Shown here one piece after another: positions 1-6,772 of a DNA stretch of 36,834 bases. Where the stretch lies: assembly GCA_030606165.1 (NCBI GenBank), contig JAUWGZ010000003.1:1-36834 (forward strand), given 5' to 3'. The position numbers were made by a program, and so were the translations under genes. Source of the stretch: Dehalococcoidia bacterium (GTDB taxonomy: Bacteria; Chloroflexota; Dehalococcoidia; GIF9; AB-539-J10). The notes under the pieces were generated by a model, which made no database searches, had not been told where the DNA came from, and saw nothing but the letters and a program-made list of their open reading frames with translations. Positions within the stretch are counted from its first letter, which is position 1, and each line of letters starts with the position of its first letter.

Positions 1-223
1 ATTTCCAGGTTTCGTTAGTGCTGAGCATATCAGAAGCGTGAAAGGCAGTCCTATTGCCGCTCTGTTATACAATTGGGCGGGACTTGAGGATTGGGATATA
101 TGGGAGAGTTCAAAGCTTAGAGAACAGCTACTACACGAGGCAGAGGCACTCTGGGTATCAGAGCCGAGGATAACAGTATATGAGGTAATACCCACATCAG
201 CATGGACAAGTATCATAGGTTAG
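1..223 (+). CDS. 3' end of an unidentified gene (partial)
   Basis: An open frame runs from the left edge (codons begin at base 2) to a TAG stop at 221-223, giving about 73 residues. The frame stays open upstream of the internal GTG at 38, so the real start is probably outside the window. The peptide is rich in Trp, Leu and Glu, with a WDIWESSKLREQLLHEAEALW stretch likely to be helical. I recognise no family, cysteine motif, membrane segment or signal. A short spurious frame is the alternative. Confidence 0.4.
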   Translation, partial: FPGFVSAEHIRSVKGSPIAALLYNWAGLEDWDIWESSKLREQLLHEAEALWVSEPRITVYEVIPTSAWTSIIG

Positions 224-306
224 GTAACCGAAAATCTATGATAGCAAGGATTCTATCCCTCGCAGTTGTGGGTGTCAATCACAGCAAGGCAGAGCTTTCC
301 AAGCCA

Positions 307-335
307 TTGACTATGCCTGGGTGATACAGTATGCT
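307..335 (+). promoter_or_regulatory. Sigma-70-type promoter for the DUF4177-like gene
   Basis: TTGACT (307-312) and TATGCT (330-335) are separated by 17 bases, and the expected start near 342 lies just before a ribosome site (AGGAGG, 350-355). An inverted repeat TATGC-N7-GCATA (330-346) covers the -10 box and start site, so it could be an operator. This is a sequence match only. Confidence 0.45.
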
Positions 336-364
336 TAAGTTGCATAAGCAGGAGGTACAATTAA

Positions 365-553
365 ATGAGCCAGTGGCATTATCATGTAGAAAAATACACC
401 TTTAGAGAGTTAGTAAAACCAGGGTATTTAAATTCTCTTGGAGAAGAGGGCTGGGAACTGGTTGGTTTGAAGAGACTATCAGAAACTCAGAAAGCAACTC
501 AGCAGCAATGGTTGGCAGTGTTTAAGAAGCAGCTTGGGAAAAAAGAAGGGTGA
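365..553 (+). CDS. Small DUF4177-like protein
   Basis: A 62-residue protein with an AGGAGG ribosome site nine bases before the ATG. It has the usual shape of the DUF4177 family: an N-terminal WHYHVEKY strand, a LNSLGEEGWELVGL core and a C-terminal WLAVFKKQ strand. Members of this family are small soluble proteins of unknown role, and no catalytic residue is evident. It stands alone between the partial gene at the left edge and a long non-coding stretch. Family assignment is fairly safe because of the EEGWELVG signature; function is unknown. Confidence 0.65.
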   Translation: MSQWHYHVEKYTFRELVKPGYLNSLGEEGWELVGLKRLSETQKATQQQWLAVFKKQLGKKEG

Positions 554-1026
554 CCACGATTTCAGTGTTACTGCCTTTCGTGTAGTCCAAGGCGTAGGTA
601 GCACCAATGCCCAGGGGCATACCCCCATATCAATATGTGAACATCCAGCTTTGCCTTGTAAACAATCTAGCTTTGAATACCTGCTACTTAGACATCCCTG
701 CTCACAACCTCCGATAAAGCCTCAAGCTATCCTCAAACCTCGCTGACCGAGTGAGTGGTATAATTAGGTTTAGTTGACGAACTGCACCCCTTTGCCTGAT
801 GAGTAGGCTAGCAAGCCTGCTTAGAGAGGTAACATTTTGGCTCATAGTGGTGGCAGTACTTTGGATAAGGGGTTTTTCAGCATGGGTGACGGCGTACTAC
901 ACAGCAAAGGAGGTCTAAAAAAGGATTGAGAAAGGGGTAATCGTGGATTAAAGCATCTACTAACTGAAGAAATCTAATATCGAAGCACAGAACTTGACAA
1001 GAAGTGTGCGTTCAAAGGAGGGATAA
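554..1026. other. 473-bp stretch without a convincing gene; holds one repeat copy
   Basis: The open frame at 534-746 has no ribosome site, overlaps the DUF4177-like gene and runs through a dispersed repeat, so I do not call it. The stretch contains the first copy of the 45-bp repeat (590-634). An isolated TATAAT (759-764) has no matching -35 box. Near the right end AAAGGAGG precedes the GTG of the next gene. Confidence 0.5.
590..634 (+). repeat. 45-bp dispersed repeat, copy 1
   Basis: This 45-base segment matches 2475-2519 at 42 of 45 positions in the same orientation. Its centre is a perfect small hairpin, TGCCC-AG-GGGCA. The two copies lie on either side of the acyl-CoA dehydrogenase gene. 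No terminal inverted repeats or transposase are visible, so the mode of spread is unknown. Confidence 0.8.
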
Positions 1027-2337
1027 GTGTTGAATCAGACCAGTCATTGGTACAAATTACAGTACCCCGAGTGTTTCGTTAATGAAGAGCTACGAATGAT
1101 GCAAACCACGCTTGCCGATTTTGTCGACAAGGAGATTATGCCGGTTCGTGATAAGATTGATGATGATGTAACCCACGAAGAAATAATTACTCCCATCCTG
1201 AAGAAATTACAGGTAGGCCTGGGCTACCAGAAAAACAAGATACCCCAAGACTTCGGCGGCAACCAGCAGCTTTCCATGGTCGGGGATGCCCTAATACAGG
1301 AGCAGCTTTCCCGCGCTGACTACGGCATAAGCCTCCACAGCGCCTGCACCGACTGGGGGCTGGTACCAGCTGCCCTTGCCTACTTCTCACCATCGCCAAC
1401 AGGGAAGGCATGGGGAAAAGCAGTGTTCAGGGAATTTGCCCCCAGGTTCACCGGCAATGAGCTAGCCGTTGCCTGCATGAACTTCAGTGAAGAAGACTCC
1501 GCCTGTGATGTTGAGAACCCGCTTAACGAGGGCAGGACGGTAAAGGTGAGGGCAGAGCTTAAGGGCGACGAATGGGTGGTAAACGGTAATAAGTTATGGG
1601 CATCCAATGCCGGCATTGCCGACCTCAACTGTGTGGTCTGCAATATGGACCCGAAGCTGGGAATAGCTGGCTTTGCCCTGGTCTATGTTCCTGAACCGTG
1701 GACAGGGGTCTCCCATGGTAAATTCGAGGTCAAGTGCGGGGCTAACGCTGACAGGAATACTCCCACCTATTTTGACAACGTCAGGGTGCCCAAGGAGTGG
1801 GGAATACAGGGGCCTGAGGCCTGGGCCATTTTCACCAATACCGTGTCTGCCCCCATGTCCCTGAATGCCGCCAACGCCATTGGTACTCTGCAGGGGGCCT
1901 TTGACCTCCTGGTTGAGTATACCGGGCAGAGAGTGGCTGGGGGCAAACCGGTCAACCAGCACCTCCATGCGGCCATGATACTGGGCGAGATGGCAGCGTT
2001 TATATCCGTGGGCAGAGCCGCCGTTCTGGAGCTAGCTCACCAGTATGACCATCAGGATATCTATGGTCCGTGGAACTCGGAAAGCATGATGGCTAAAGGA
2101 CATGCAGTGCACGCCTATATTACCCGCACCGTGCCCGACCTGGTATCAAGGGGCTTAGAACTGATGGGTTCCTTTGGCCTTGTCCGGGAAAACGGTTACG
2201 AGAAGTATTACCGTGATGCCGTAGTGCTGAAAATAGTCCTGGGCGGCTCACACTTGGGTTACTTTGAAACCTGCAAGCAGTTCTATGACCTGGACTACTC
2301 CTCGTTTGGCCTGGGAAAGCTTCACGAGCCAGCTTAA
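1027..2337 (+). CDS. Acyl-CoA dehydrogenase-like flavoprotein, possibly lacking the usual catalytic Glu
   Basis: A 436-residue protein starting at GTG with a strong site (AAAGGAGGG) upstream. It follows the acyl-CoA dehydrogenase fold order: N-terminal helical domain (about 1-130, including PQDFGG and QEQLSRADYG), middle beta domain (about 140-260, with ACMNFSEEDSACD and VNGNKLWASNAG) and C-terminal helical domain with LELMGSFGLVRENGYEKYYRDA near the end. These enzymes bind FAD and oxidise acyl-CoA thioesters in the cytosol. Where many family members have YEGT with the catalytic Glu, this protein reads VLGGSHLG, so that Glu is absent; it may lie elsewhere, or the reaction may differ. No etfAB or beta-oxidation genes are nearby, so the substrate is unknown. 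A 45-bp direct repeat lies on each side. Confidence 0.85.
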   Translation: MLNQTSHWYKLQYPECFVNEELRMMQTTLADFVDKEIMPVRDKIDDDVTHEEIITPILKKLQVGLGYQKNKIPQDFGGNQQLSMVGDALIQEQLSRADYGISLHSACTDWGLVPAALAYFSPSPTGKAWGKAVFREFAPRFTGNELAVACMNFSEEDSACDVENPLNEGRTVKVRAELKGDEWVVNGNKLWASNAGIADLNCVVCNMDPKLGIAGFALVYVPEPWTGVSHGKFEVKCGANADRNTPTYFDNVRVPKEWGIQGPEAWAIFTNTVSAPMSLNAANAIGTLQGAFDLLVEYTGQRVAGGKPVNQHLHAAMILGEMAAFISVGRAAVLELAHQYDHQDIYGPWNSESMMAKGHAVHAYITRTVPDLVSRGLELMGSFGLVRENGYEKYYRDAVVLKIVLGGSHLGYFETCKQFYDLDYSSFGLGKLHEPA

Positions 2338-2474
2338 CTCCACTCCCGCCTCTTTAAGTCAGGTCTTAGTGATACCTCGCAAGACCAAGAAGTATCGAGG
2401 AGGAGCTACGAGAGGCCTTAGTCTAGATATTAGCCAAACCTGAGATTTTTATGAGAAGGCAACTTCAGGTGGCT

Positions 2475-2519
2475 AGGCGTAGGTAGCGCCAATGCCCAGG
2501 GGCATACACCCATACCAAT
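2475..2519 (+). repeat. 45-bp dispersed repeat, copy 2
   Basis: Second copy of the element at 590-634, same orientation, with three mismatches (A/G, C/A and T/C). It carries the same TGCCC-AG-GGGCA hairpin. It lies in the 232-bp gap between the acyl-CoA dehydrogenase gene and the convergent small membrane protein gene; I see nothing else clear in that gap. Confidence 0.8.
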
Positions 2520-2569
2520 CCTGAGCAAAAACAGCTAAGGACACCAGGCGTTGTGAAATCAGGATCGCC

Positions 2570-2833
2570 TTACTCTTTACCTTCCGTTTCCCTGACGTGT
2601 AAATAAATGCCAACTGCCCAGCCAAGCCAGCAACCCAAGCCGAATATCAAGCTGGCGATTGCCAGTAGAAACCAGGATGTCGAATAAAGCCCGATAACAA
2701 ATTTGCCACTTGCCTCGGCAATAATTCCGACTATAGCGAATGCAACGCCGAGCCAGGTCGCAATACTGCCCATAATTCCCATACGCCCGCGATTGCGCTT
2801 GGTGAATCCAGGTCCCGTCCACATTTCCATCAT
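2570..2833 (-). CDS. Small membrane protein, unknown function
   Basis: About 87 residues from the ATG at 2833. That ATG has an AAAGGGGG ribosome site at normal spacing, whereas the in-frame GTG at 2842 would overlap the site. Two hydrophobic segments are visible: one near TWLGVAFAIVGIIAEA and one near FLLAIASLIFGLGCWLGWAVGIYL. The N-terminus is basic (TKRNRGRMG) and the C-terminus is charged. It follows the methyltransferase-like gene on the same strand after about 25 bases, so the two are probably co-transcribed. I do not recognise the family. Confidence 0.6.
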   Translation of the reverse strand: MMEMWTGPGFTKRNRGRMGIMGSIATWLGVAFAIVGIIAEASGKFVIGLYSTSWFLLAIASLIFGLGCWLGWAVGIYLHVRETEGKE

Positions 2834-2858
2834 GGTTATCACCCCCTTTCTTTTGTAT

Positions 2859-3419
2859 TCAGGATTTCGGTAATCCTATCCATCTTGGCGTTCTCTCCAT
2901 GTATTCTCGGTAAGCATCACCGTACTTCTCAAGGCACATTTGCTCCTCCGAGCCTGCATATATGAGGCTAAGAGCTGTATATGCAATGGTTAGCAGCAAG
3001 AAAAGCCACGAAGCTGAGGCTATACCCACCCCGATGAACATTACTAACTGGCTGATGTACATGAGATGTCTGGAGTAGCGGTATAGTCCCGTGGTTATTG
3101 GTTTCTCACCAATCGAGGTAGTAACGAAGGACACTATAACTATGATGTAGGTAACTACGCCGACCAGGGCAATGGGAAGACCTGCGTAAAACCATATCGT
3201 ACCCAGCCGCAGCGGCAGGAAGATAGAGTACACGAAGGCCAAAGCCCAGAGTATCCACTCCATATAGTATACAGCCTTATGAACCCCGCCATACGATTTC
3301 AATGAGTCTTCTACCAAACCTTTATGAACTCTCATAATTATGGGCATGGGCAAGAAATTGATAAGCATGAAAATCCAGGCATTCCAGACACCTATTTCAA
3401 AGACTGGTATAGCTGACAT
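2859..3419 (-). CDS. Membrane methyltransferase of the isoprenylcysteine/phospholipid methyltransferase type
   Basis: 186 residues with about five hydrophobic segments. The C-terminal part carries the family pattern: TTGLYRYSRHLMYIS, then EEQMCLEKYGDAYREYMERTPRWI. In this family the His and paired Glu/Arg residues help bind S-adenosylmethionine at the membrane face. Known members methylate isoprenylcysteine, phosphatidylethanolamine or other small substrates, and the substrate here cannot be read from sequence. The start at 3419 has GGAAG upstream. The next gene on the same strand begins 25 bases after its stop. Family placement is good, the exact reaction unknown. Confidence 0.75.
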   Translation of the reverse strand: MSAIPVFEIGVWNAWIFMLINFLPMPIIMRVHKGLVEDSLKSYGGVHKAVYYMEWILWALAFVYSIFLPLRLGTIWFYAGLPIALVGVVTYIIVIVSFVTTSIGEKPITTGLYRYSRHLMYISQLVMFIGVGIASASWLFLLLTIAYTALSLIYAGSEEQMCLEKYGDAYREYMERTPRWIGLPKS

Positions 3420-3645
3420 GATTTACTTCCTTTTTACAACATTTTTGAGGTTAACATATACGTTGGAGACTGAGTGTAGTCCTCTGTGATTTTATTGTCA
3501 ACAGGCACCTGGTTACCGGCTCAGAGGAATACCACCTTGCAGGACAAGGTAATTCAAATACCAAACCTTGAACCTGAAAAATGATTGAAGAGTTTCGAGA
3601 AATGGGTTACCTGTATCTCCAGAATGGTAATACCATTACCTATGG

Positions 3646-3718
3646 TGGGCGGTAGAGGACTTGAACCTCTGACCTCCTGTGTGTAAGACAGGCGCTCTCA
3701 CCACTGAGCTAACCGCCC
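3646..3718 (-). tRNA. tRNA-Val (anticodon TAC)
   Basis: A complete cloverleaf is visible: acceptor GGGCGGT/ACCGCCC, D-arm GCTC/GAGC, anticodon stem CCTGT/ACAGG with loop CTTACAC, and T-arm AGAGG/CCTCT around TTCAAGT. The discriminator base is A, and CCA is encoded at 3645-3643. It is last in a minus-strand tRNA cluster, four bases after tRNA-Arg. Confidence 0.95.
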
Positions 3719-3722
3719 ATGG

Positions 3723-3796
3723 CACGCCTGGCGGGATTTGAACCCGCGACCTCAGCCTCCGCAGGGCTGCGCTCTATCCAGCTGAGCTACAGGCGC
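3723..3796 (-). tRNA. tRNA-Arg (anticodon GCG)
   Basis: Cloverleaf with acceptor GCGCCTG/CAGGCGT (first pair G-U), D-arm GCTC/GAGC, anticodon stem CAGCC/GGCTG with loop CTGCGGA, and T-arm GCGGG/CCCGC. The discriminator is G and CCA is encoded at 3722-3720. The anticodon is GCG, with the first base read as G rather than A or inosine. Confidence 0.93.
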
Positions 3797-3816
3797 ATGC
3801 ACACCCATTAAATTGG

Positions 3817-3899
3817 TGCCGAAGGAGGGATTTGAACCCTCACGTCCTTAAGGACACTACGCCCTGAACGTAGCGCGTCTGCCTTTCCGCCACTTCGGC
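3817..3899 (-). tRNA. tRNA-Leu (anticodon CAG)
   Basis: An 83-base class II tRNA with acceptor GCCGAAG/CTTCGGC, anticodon stem CTACG/CGTAG with loop TTCAGGG, a long variable arm (TGTCCTTAAGGACGT) and T-arm GAGGG/CCCTC. The discriminator is A, and CCA is encoded at 3816-3814. It lies only 14 bases after the stop of the small membrane protein gene. Confidence 0.94.
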
Positions 3900-3913
3900 A
3901 TCTAATCCTCTGT

Positions 3914-4309
3914 CTAAAATTCTCTCTTTCCCAGGGAGACAAAAATAACTGCCAATAACCCCAATAGATTGAGGGGAATAAGGGCACAGATAGCCCCGGC
4001 TAAGGACAGGCCAAAACTTTTCCTTCTTATGGCCGAGATGCCACCTGCTATGGCTATTATACCCAGGACAAGAAGAAGTCCTCCTATAATAATCAACCAA
4101 ATTGGGACGACAGCTATGCTATGTTCAAACCAAGACCAACCGCCTGGAATGCCTGGCAAGAATGAAGAAAGCCACAGCCTGAGCGGTATGCTGAGGCTTA
4201 CTAAAGCCACCATTATCCCTCCACCAATTACCTCAAATGCTCCCACTACTATACTTAAGACTCCGCCAGCGCTAAGTAACCCGCCCCTGTCATTACCATT
4301 ATATGCCAT
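3914..4309 (-). CDS. Small membrane protein (DUF4064-like), inside a tRNA cluster
   Basis: 131 residues from an ATG preceded by AGGAGG. Three hydrophobic, glycine-rich segments are visible: LSAGGVLSIVVGAFEVIGGG near the N-terminus, VVPIWLIIIGGLLLVLGIIA in the middle, and LAGAICALIPLNLLGLLAVI near the C-terminus. A basic AIRRKSF turn precedes the last segment. The layout resembles DUF4064-type small membrane proteins, whose function is unknown. It lies between tRNA-Val(CAC) and tRNA-Leu(CAG) with only 24 and 14 bases to spare, so it may share their transcript. Confidence 0.6.
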   Translation of the reverse strand: MAYNGNDRGGLLSAGGVLSIVVGAFEVIGGGIMVALVSLSIPLRLWLSSFLPGIPGGWSWFEHSIAVVPIWLIIIGGLLLVLGIIAIAGGISAIRRKSFGLSLAGAICALIPLNLLGLLAVIFVSLGKREF

Positions 4310-4333
4310 TTCCTTTTCCTCCTCATTTTATGG

Positions 4334-4406
4334 TGGGCAGTACTGGACTTGAACCAGTGACCTCTTGCGTGTGAAGCAAGCGCTCTAACCGCTGAGCTAA
4401 CCGCCC
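4334..4406 (-). tRNA. tRNA-Val (anticodon CAC)
   Basis: Cloverleaf with acceptor GGGCGGT/ACTGCCC (one G-U pair), D-arm GCTC/GAGC, anticodon stem CTTGC/GCAAG with loop TTCACAC, and T-arm ACTGG/CCAGT. The discriminator is A and CCA is encoded at 4333-4331. It is the first gene of the cluster, with the same acceptor 5' strand as tRNA-Val(TAC). Confidence 0.94.
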
Positions 4407-4790
4407 ATGCTTATTATTTATTAAGATATATTAACTTTACCATACACGCAAGCGGCATCTCAATTCAATCACTACACCTATTTGATAATTCAACTTCCAA
4501 CACCAGAACGGCATTTACTGGATTAGCAATTACATATATCTTCTCTTGCTTCTTCTCTTTCGGTAGCTTGTCGCAAGCGACCACCATCGCCTGTCGCTTT
4601 GCACTACAATGGCCTCAAAGGCACTTCAGAGCCCCTGGAGGCCTTATCAATCACTCCATCCATGGTTTACCCTACCCCCTAGTTCACCCCCAAAACTTCG
4701 TTTTCTCCATTCATGGGACTAAATAATCATGGAGGGGATATTTCATCCTCAGCCGAGCCAGGAGCAGAGGGTAATTATGAAATGCTTAAA
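4407..4790. other. 384-bp non-coding gap
   Basis: The left part (4410-4445) is AT-rich and probably holds the promoter of the minus-strand tRNA cluster, but I cannot fix its boxes. The rest, downstream of the loader gene, shows no open frame with a ribosome site. A weak CTCCAT/ATGGAG inverted repeat near 4707-4736 has no T-run. I see nothing else of note. Confidence 0.4.
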
Positions 4791-6137
4791 TCAGTAGCGT
4801 TTAGCTTGCCGTGTAGGCTTTACATTGCCCCGGTAATCGGGAGCGGTGATGTTGAATACCAGGCTTATCATTGGGTCCACCATTCGTGAACTGATTCGTG
4901 TTTCAATCTCGTCTAAAGAGAGACATGTAGTGACCACCATTGGCAACTTGGCATTATAACGGTAGTTTATCAATTGGTATAGCTTCTCCTGAGCCCAGGG
5001 CGTGGCCGATTGTTCCCCGAAGTCATCGAGTATCAGCAATGGAACTTCTTTGATCCTCTCAGAAAACTCGTCGTAGGATATTTTGCTATCCGGACTGAAT
5101 GTAGAACGTAAATGGTCGAGAAGGTCAGGAACAACCACAAAAAAGACTGGTTTTCCCTGCGCCAGCTGAAAATTAGCGATAGCCGCTGCCAGATGAGTTT
5201 TGCCACAACCATTGATACCGTGGAATATCAACCAGCCTTCCGGGGAGCGAGCGAATTCTACTGCTAAGTTGAAAGCCTGGCGCAAGTTTTGCCGCTGTTC
5301 CAGAGGAAGTTCCAGTCTTTTGTGGTCAAAATTATCAAAGGTCATATTCCGTAATAGCTCTAATTTTAAGCCACCCTGGGATTCCAGGGGCGATGCTGGC
5401 TCAATCGTCCATACCTGGCAGAACTCATTATTGGCAAGATGGCCGCGTAAGCGTTCATCCATTCTTTCCAGCGGTATATCGGTGATAATTACCGTGGCCA
5501 GCCTGGCATTGAAGCGATGATGAAGGAGTTGCTCTAGCTTCTCTTTAGCCCAGGTAGTAGCGCTTCCCAGAGTAAGGTCATCAAGCACTAATAGAGGCAC
5601 ATTCTTTACTCGCTCAAACAGCTCGTCATAAGTGGTGTCACTTGTGGGGCTGAAAGCGGAGCGGAGGTGGTCAAGGAGGTCAGCAGCACCGATATAAAAC
5701 ACAGGTTCCCCCAAGCTGAGACGGTGATTAGCGATAGCACAAGCCAGGTGTGTTTTACCAGAGCCGCTGGGACCTAAAAATACCAGCCAACCCTCGGGAT
5801 TATCAGCAAAGACTTTGGCAGCCTGGTAAACCTGAGCAAAGTGCTCCTGAGATTCTTCGCTTCGCTCAGAATGACGGGTAGTCCTTCCTTTAGGAGATAA
5901 ATTGTCAAAGGTAAGCTGCGACAGGGAACCCAAATTGCTGTATTTCTCAAGATACTCTGTTTTTTTCTTTCTCAGCTCCCCCTTACTGCATTGGCAGGGT
6001 ACCACCCGGCTGAAATCAACTTGCCCTGAATCCAGAGCAGGATGAACAAAGCCCGCCCCTTTGCAAACAGGGCAGATTTCACCTGCGCCTTCTTCTATCG
6101 AGGGCAAGGGAGCATTACCTTCTGACCATGTGTCCAT
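4791..6137 (-). CDS. DnaC/IstB-like helicase-loader ATPase with two tandem AAA+ domains
   Basis: About 448 residues from the ATG at 6137, which has AAGG upstream; an in-frame TTG at 6227 would overlap dnaD much further. The N-terminus has a CPVCKGAGF...CQC zinc-ribbon-like motif as in DnaC/DnaI loaders. Two AAA+ modules follow: GPSGSGKTH with LLVLDDL, and HGINGCGKTH with LLILDDFG. The two modules align along their length (GEPVFYIGAADLLDHLRS against GKPVFFVVVPDLLDHLRS), so one arose by internal duplication. Loaders of this family normally have one AAA+ domain and place DnaB on DNA. The gene closes the rplI-dnaB-dnaD run, which supports this role. A dispersed repeat encoding HSERSEES sits in frame in the first module. 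A transposition-type IstB is unlikely, as no istA is present. Confidence 0.82.
   Translation of the reverse strand: MDTWSEGNAPLPSIEEGAGEICPVCKGAGFVHPALDSGQVDFSRVVPCQCSKGELRKKKTEYLEKYSNLGSLSQLTFDNLSPKGRTTRHSERSEESQEHFAQVYQAAKVFADNPEGWLVFLGPSGSGKTHLACAIANHRLSLGEPVFYIGAADLLDHLRSAFSPTSDTTYDELFERVKNVPLLVLDDLTLGSATTWAKEKLEQLLHHRFNARLATVIITDIPLERMDERLRGHLANNEFCQVWTIEPASPLESQGGLKLELLRNMTFDNFDHKRLELPLEQRQNLRQAFNLAVEFARSPEGWLIFHGINGCGKTHLAAAIANFQLAQGKPVFFVVVPDLLDHLRSTFSPDSKISYDEFSERIKEVPLLILDDFGEQSATPWAQEKLYQLINYRYNAKLPMVVTTCLSLDEIETRISSRMVDPMISLVFNITAPDYRGNVKPTRQAKRY
5850..5876 (-). repeat. Short dispersed repeat inserted in frame in the loader gene
   Basis: The plus strand reads GATTCTTCGCTTCGCTCAGA followed by ATGACG, which matches a short repeat common in intergenic DNA of many environmental bacteria. 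Here it is translated as RHSERSEES between the DNL and QEHFAQ segments of the first AAA+ module. The second module has no such insert at the equivalent place. Confidence 0.65.
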
Positions 6138-6762
6138 ATCGGCCCTTGATGTATTTGTCAGGGTCAATCTTCTTAATACGTCTCCTATGTTCTCCACTGT
6201 CCTTACCTTCGCTAGCCCATCTTTCAAGGATGCGGGCGATATATTTCCAACTGCGCTTATTCAGCGTAACTGCTTCCTTAAAGGCTTCTTCAATCCACTG
6301 GGGTGGATAAAGCTTCTCCGCTTCCTTAAGTTCTTCAACAATCAGGGGCGTTATCATGCCGATATTCTGCTCGTAGAGAGCAAAGATGTTGACAGCCTGC
6401 CCGCCAGGGCTTGGCAGGCGGGCCGGCGGCTGATGGCTATCAGCGGTCAGAGAGTAAACATCCTCGAGCACTCCATTTATATTTAAAGTCGAGTGTAATA
6501 GAGCACCGTGCTCTACAGCCGAGTTCAAAGCCTGGCGGAGTGTCTTCTCGCCCATCGTAGCCAATAGTTCATGGGATAGCAATTCCTTATAAGTGACAAA
6601 ATAGGGACGCTCTTGCTTTCGCAGGATAAGATAAGAGACATATAACACTATCTTAAGTTCAGCCAGGTCTTGAATTTTAGGTATCGCCTGGGTAAAGAAA
6701 GAGTCAGGCAAGGAGATAAAATCTGTTTTCCTTTGAGAGCTTGCTAATTGCCGGTTAGGCAT
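6115..6762 (-). CDS. DnaD-like primosomal protein
   Basis: 215 residues from an ATG with AGGGTG upstream. The N-terminal part (about 1-100) resembles the winged-helix half of DnaD/DnaB(Bsu) proteins: LPDSFFTQAIPKIQDLAELK, then TLRQALNSAVEHGALL. The C-terminal part (about 125-190) has the DnaD helical signature NIGMITPLIVEELKEAE, PPQWIEEAFKEAV and SWKYIARILERWASEG, with the YIxxILxxW core. Family members help build the primosome and recruit the loader. Its location between dnaB and the DnaC-like gene fits. Residues PPARLPSPGGQ in the linker come from a GC-rich palindromic insert. Confidence 0.8.
   Translation of the reverse strand: MPNRQLASSQRKTDFISLPDSFFTQAIPKIQDLAELKIVLYVSYLILRKQERPYFVTYKELLSHELLATMGEKTLRQALNSAVEHGALLHSTLNINGVLEDVYSLTADSHQPPARLPSPGGQAVNIFALYEQNIGMITPLIVEELKEAEKLYPPQWIEEAFKEAVTLNKRSWKYIARILERWASEGKDSGEHRRRIKKIDPDKYIKGRYGHMVRR
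6395..6430 (-). repeat. GC-rich palindromic element inside dnaD-like gene
   Basis: GCCTGCC (6395-6401) and GGCAGGC (6413-6419) form a stem around an 11-base loop, followed by more GGC-rich sequence. It is far richer in GC than the flanking gene and encodes a Pro/Gly-rich linker. This looks like an inserted mobile palindrome, but no second copy is seen in this window. Confidence 0.5.
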
Positions 6763-6772
6763 CTTTTCACCC

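Noticed and set aside
534-746. 70-residue open frame after the DUF4177-like gene
   Set aside because: It overlaps the gene before it, lacks a ribosome site and runs through the dispersed 45-bp repeat. The peptide has no protein-like pattern.
759-764. Isolated TATAAT upstream of the acyl-CoA dehydrogenase gene
   Set aside because: No -35 box lies 16-18 bases upstream, and the gene starts more than 260 bases away.
3643-4406. Integrative element attachment at the tRNA genes
   Set aside because: No integrase gene and no repeated tRNA 3' end were found near the cluster.
4791-6137. IstB transposition helper (insertion sequence remnant)
   Set aside because: The AAA+ domains are IstB/DnaC-like, but there is no istA transposase or terminal repeat, and the gene sits in a replication operon.
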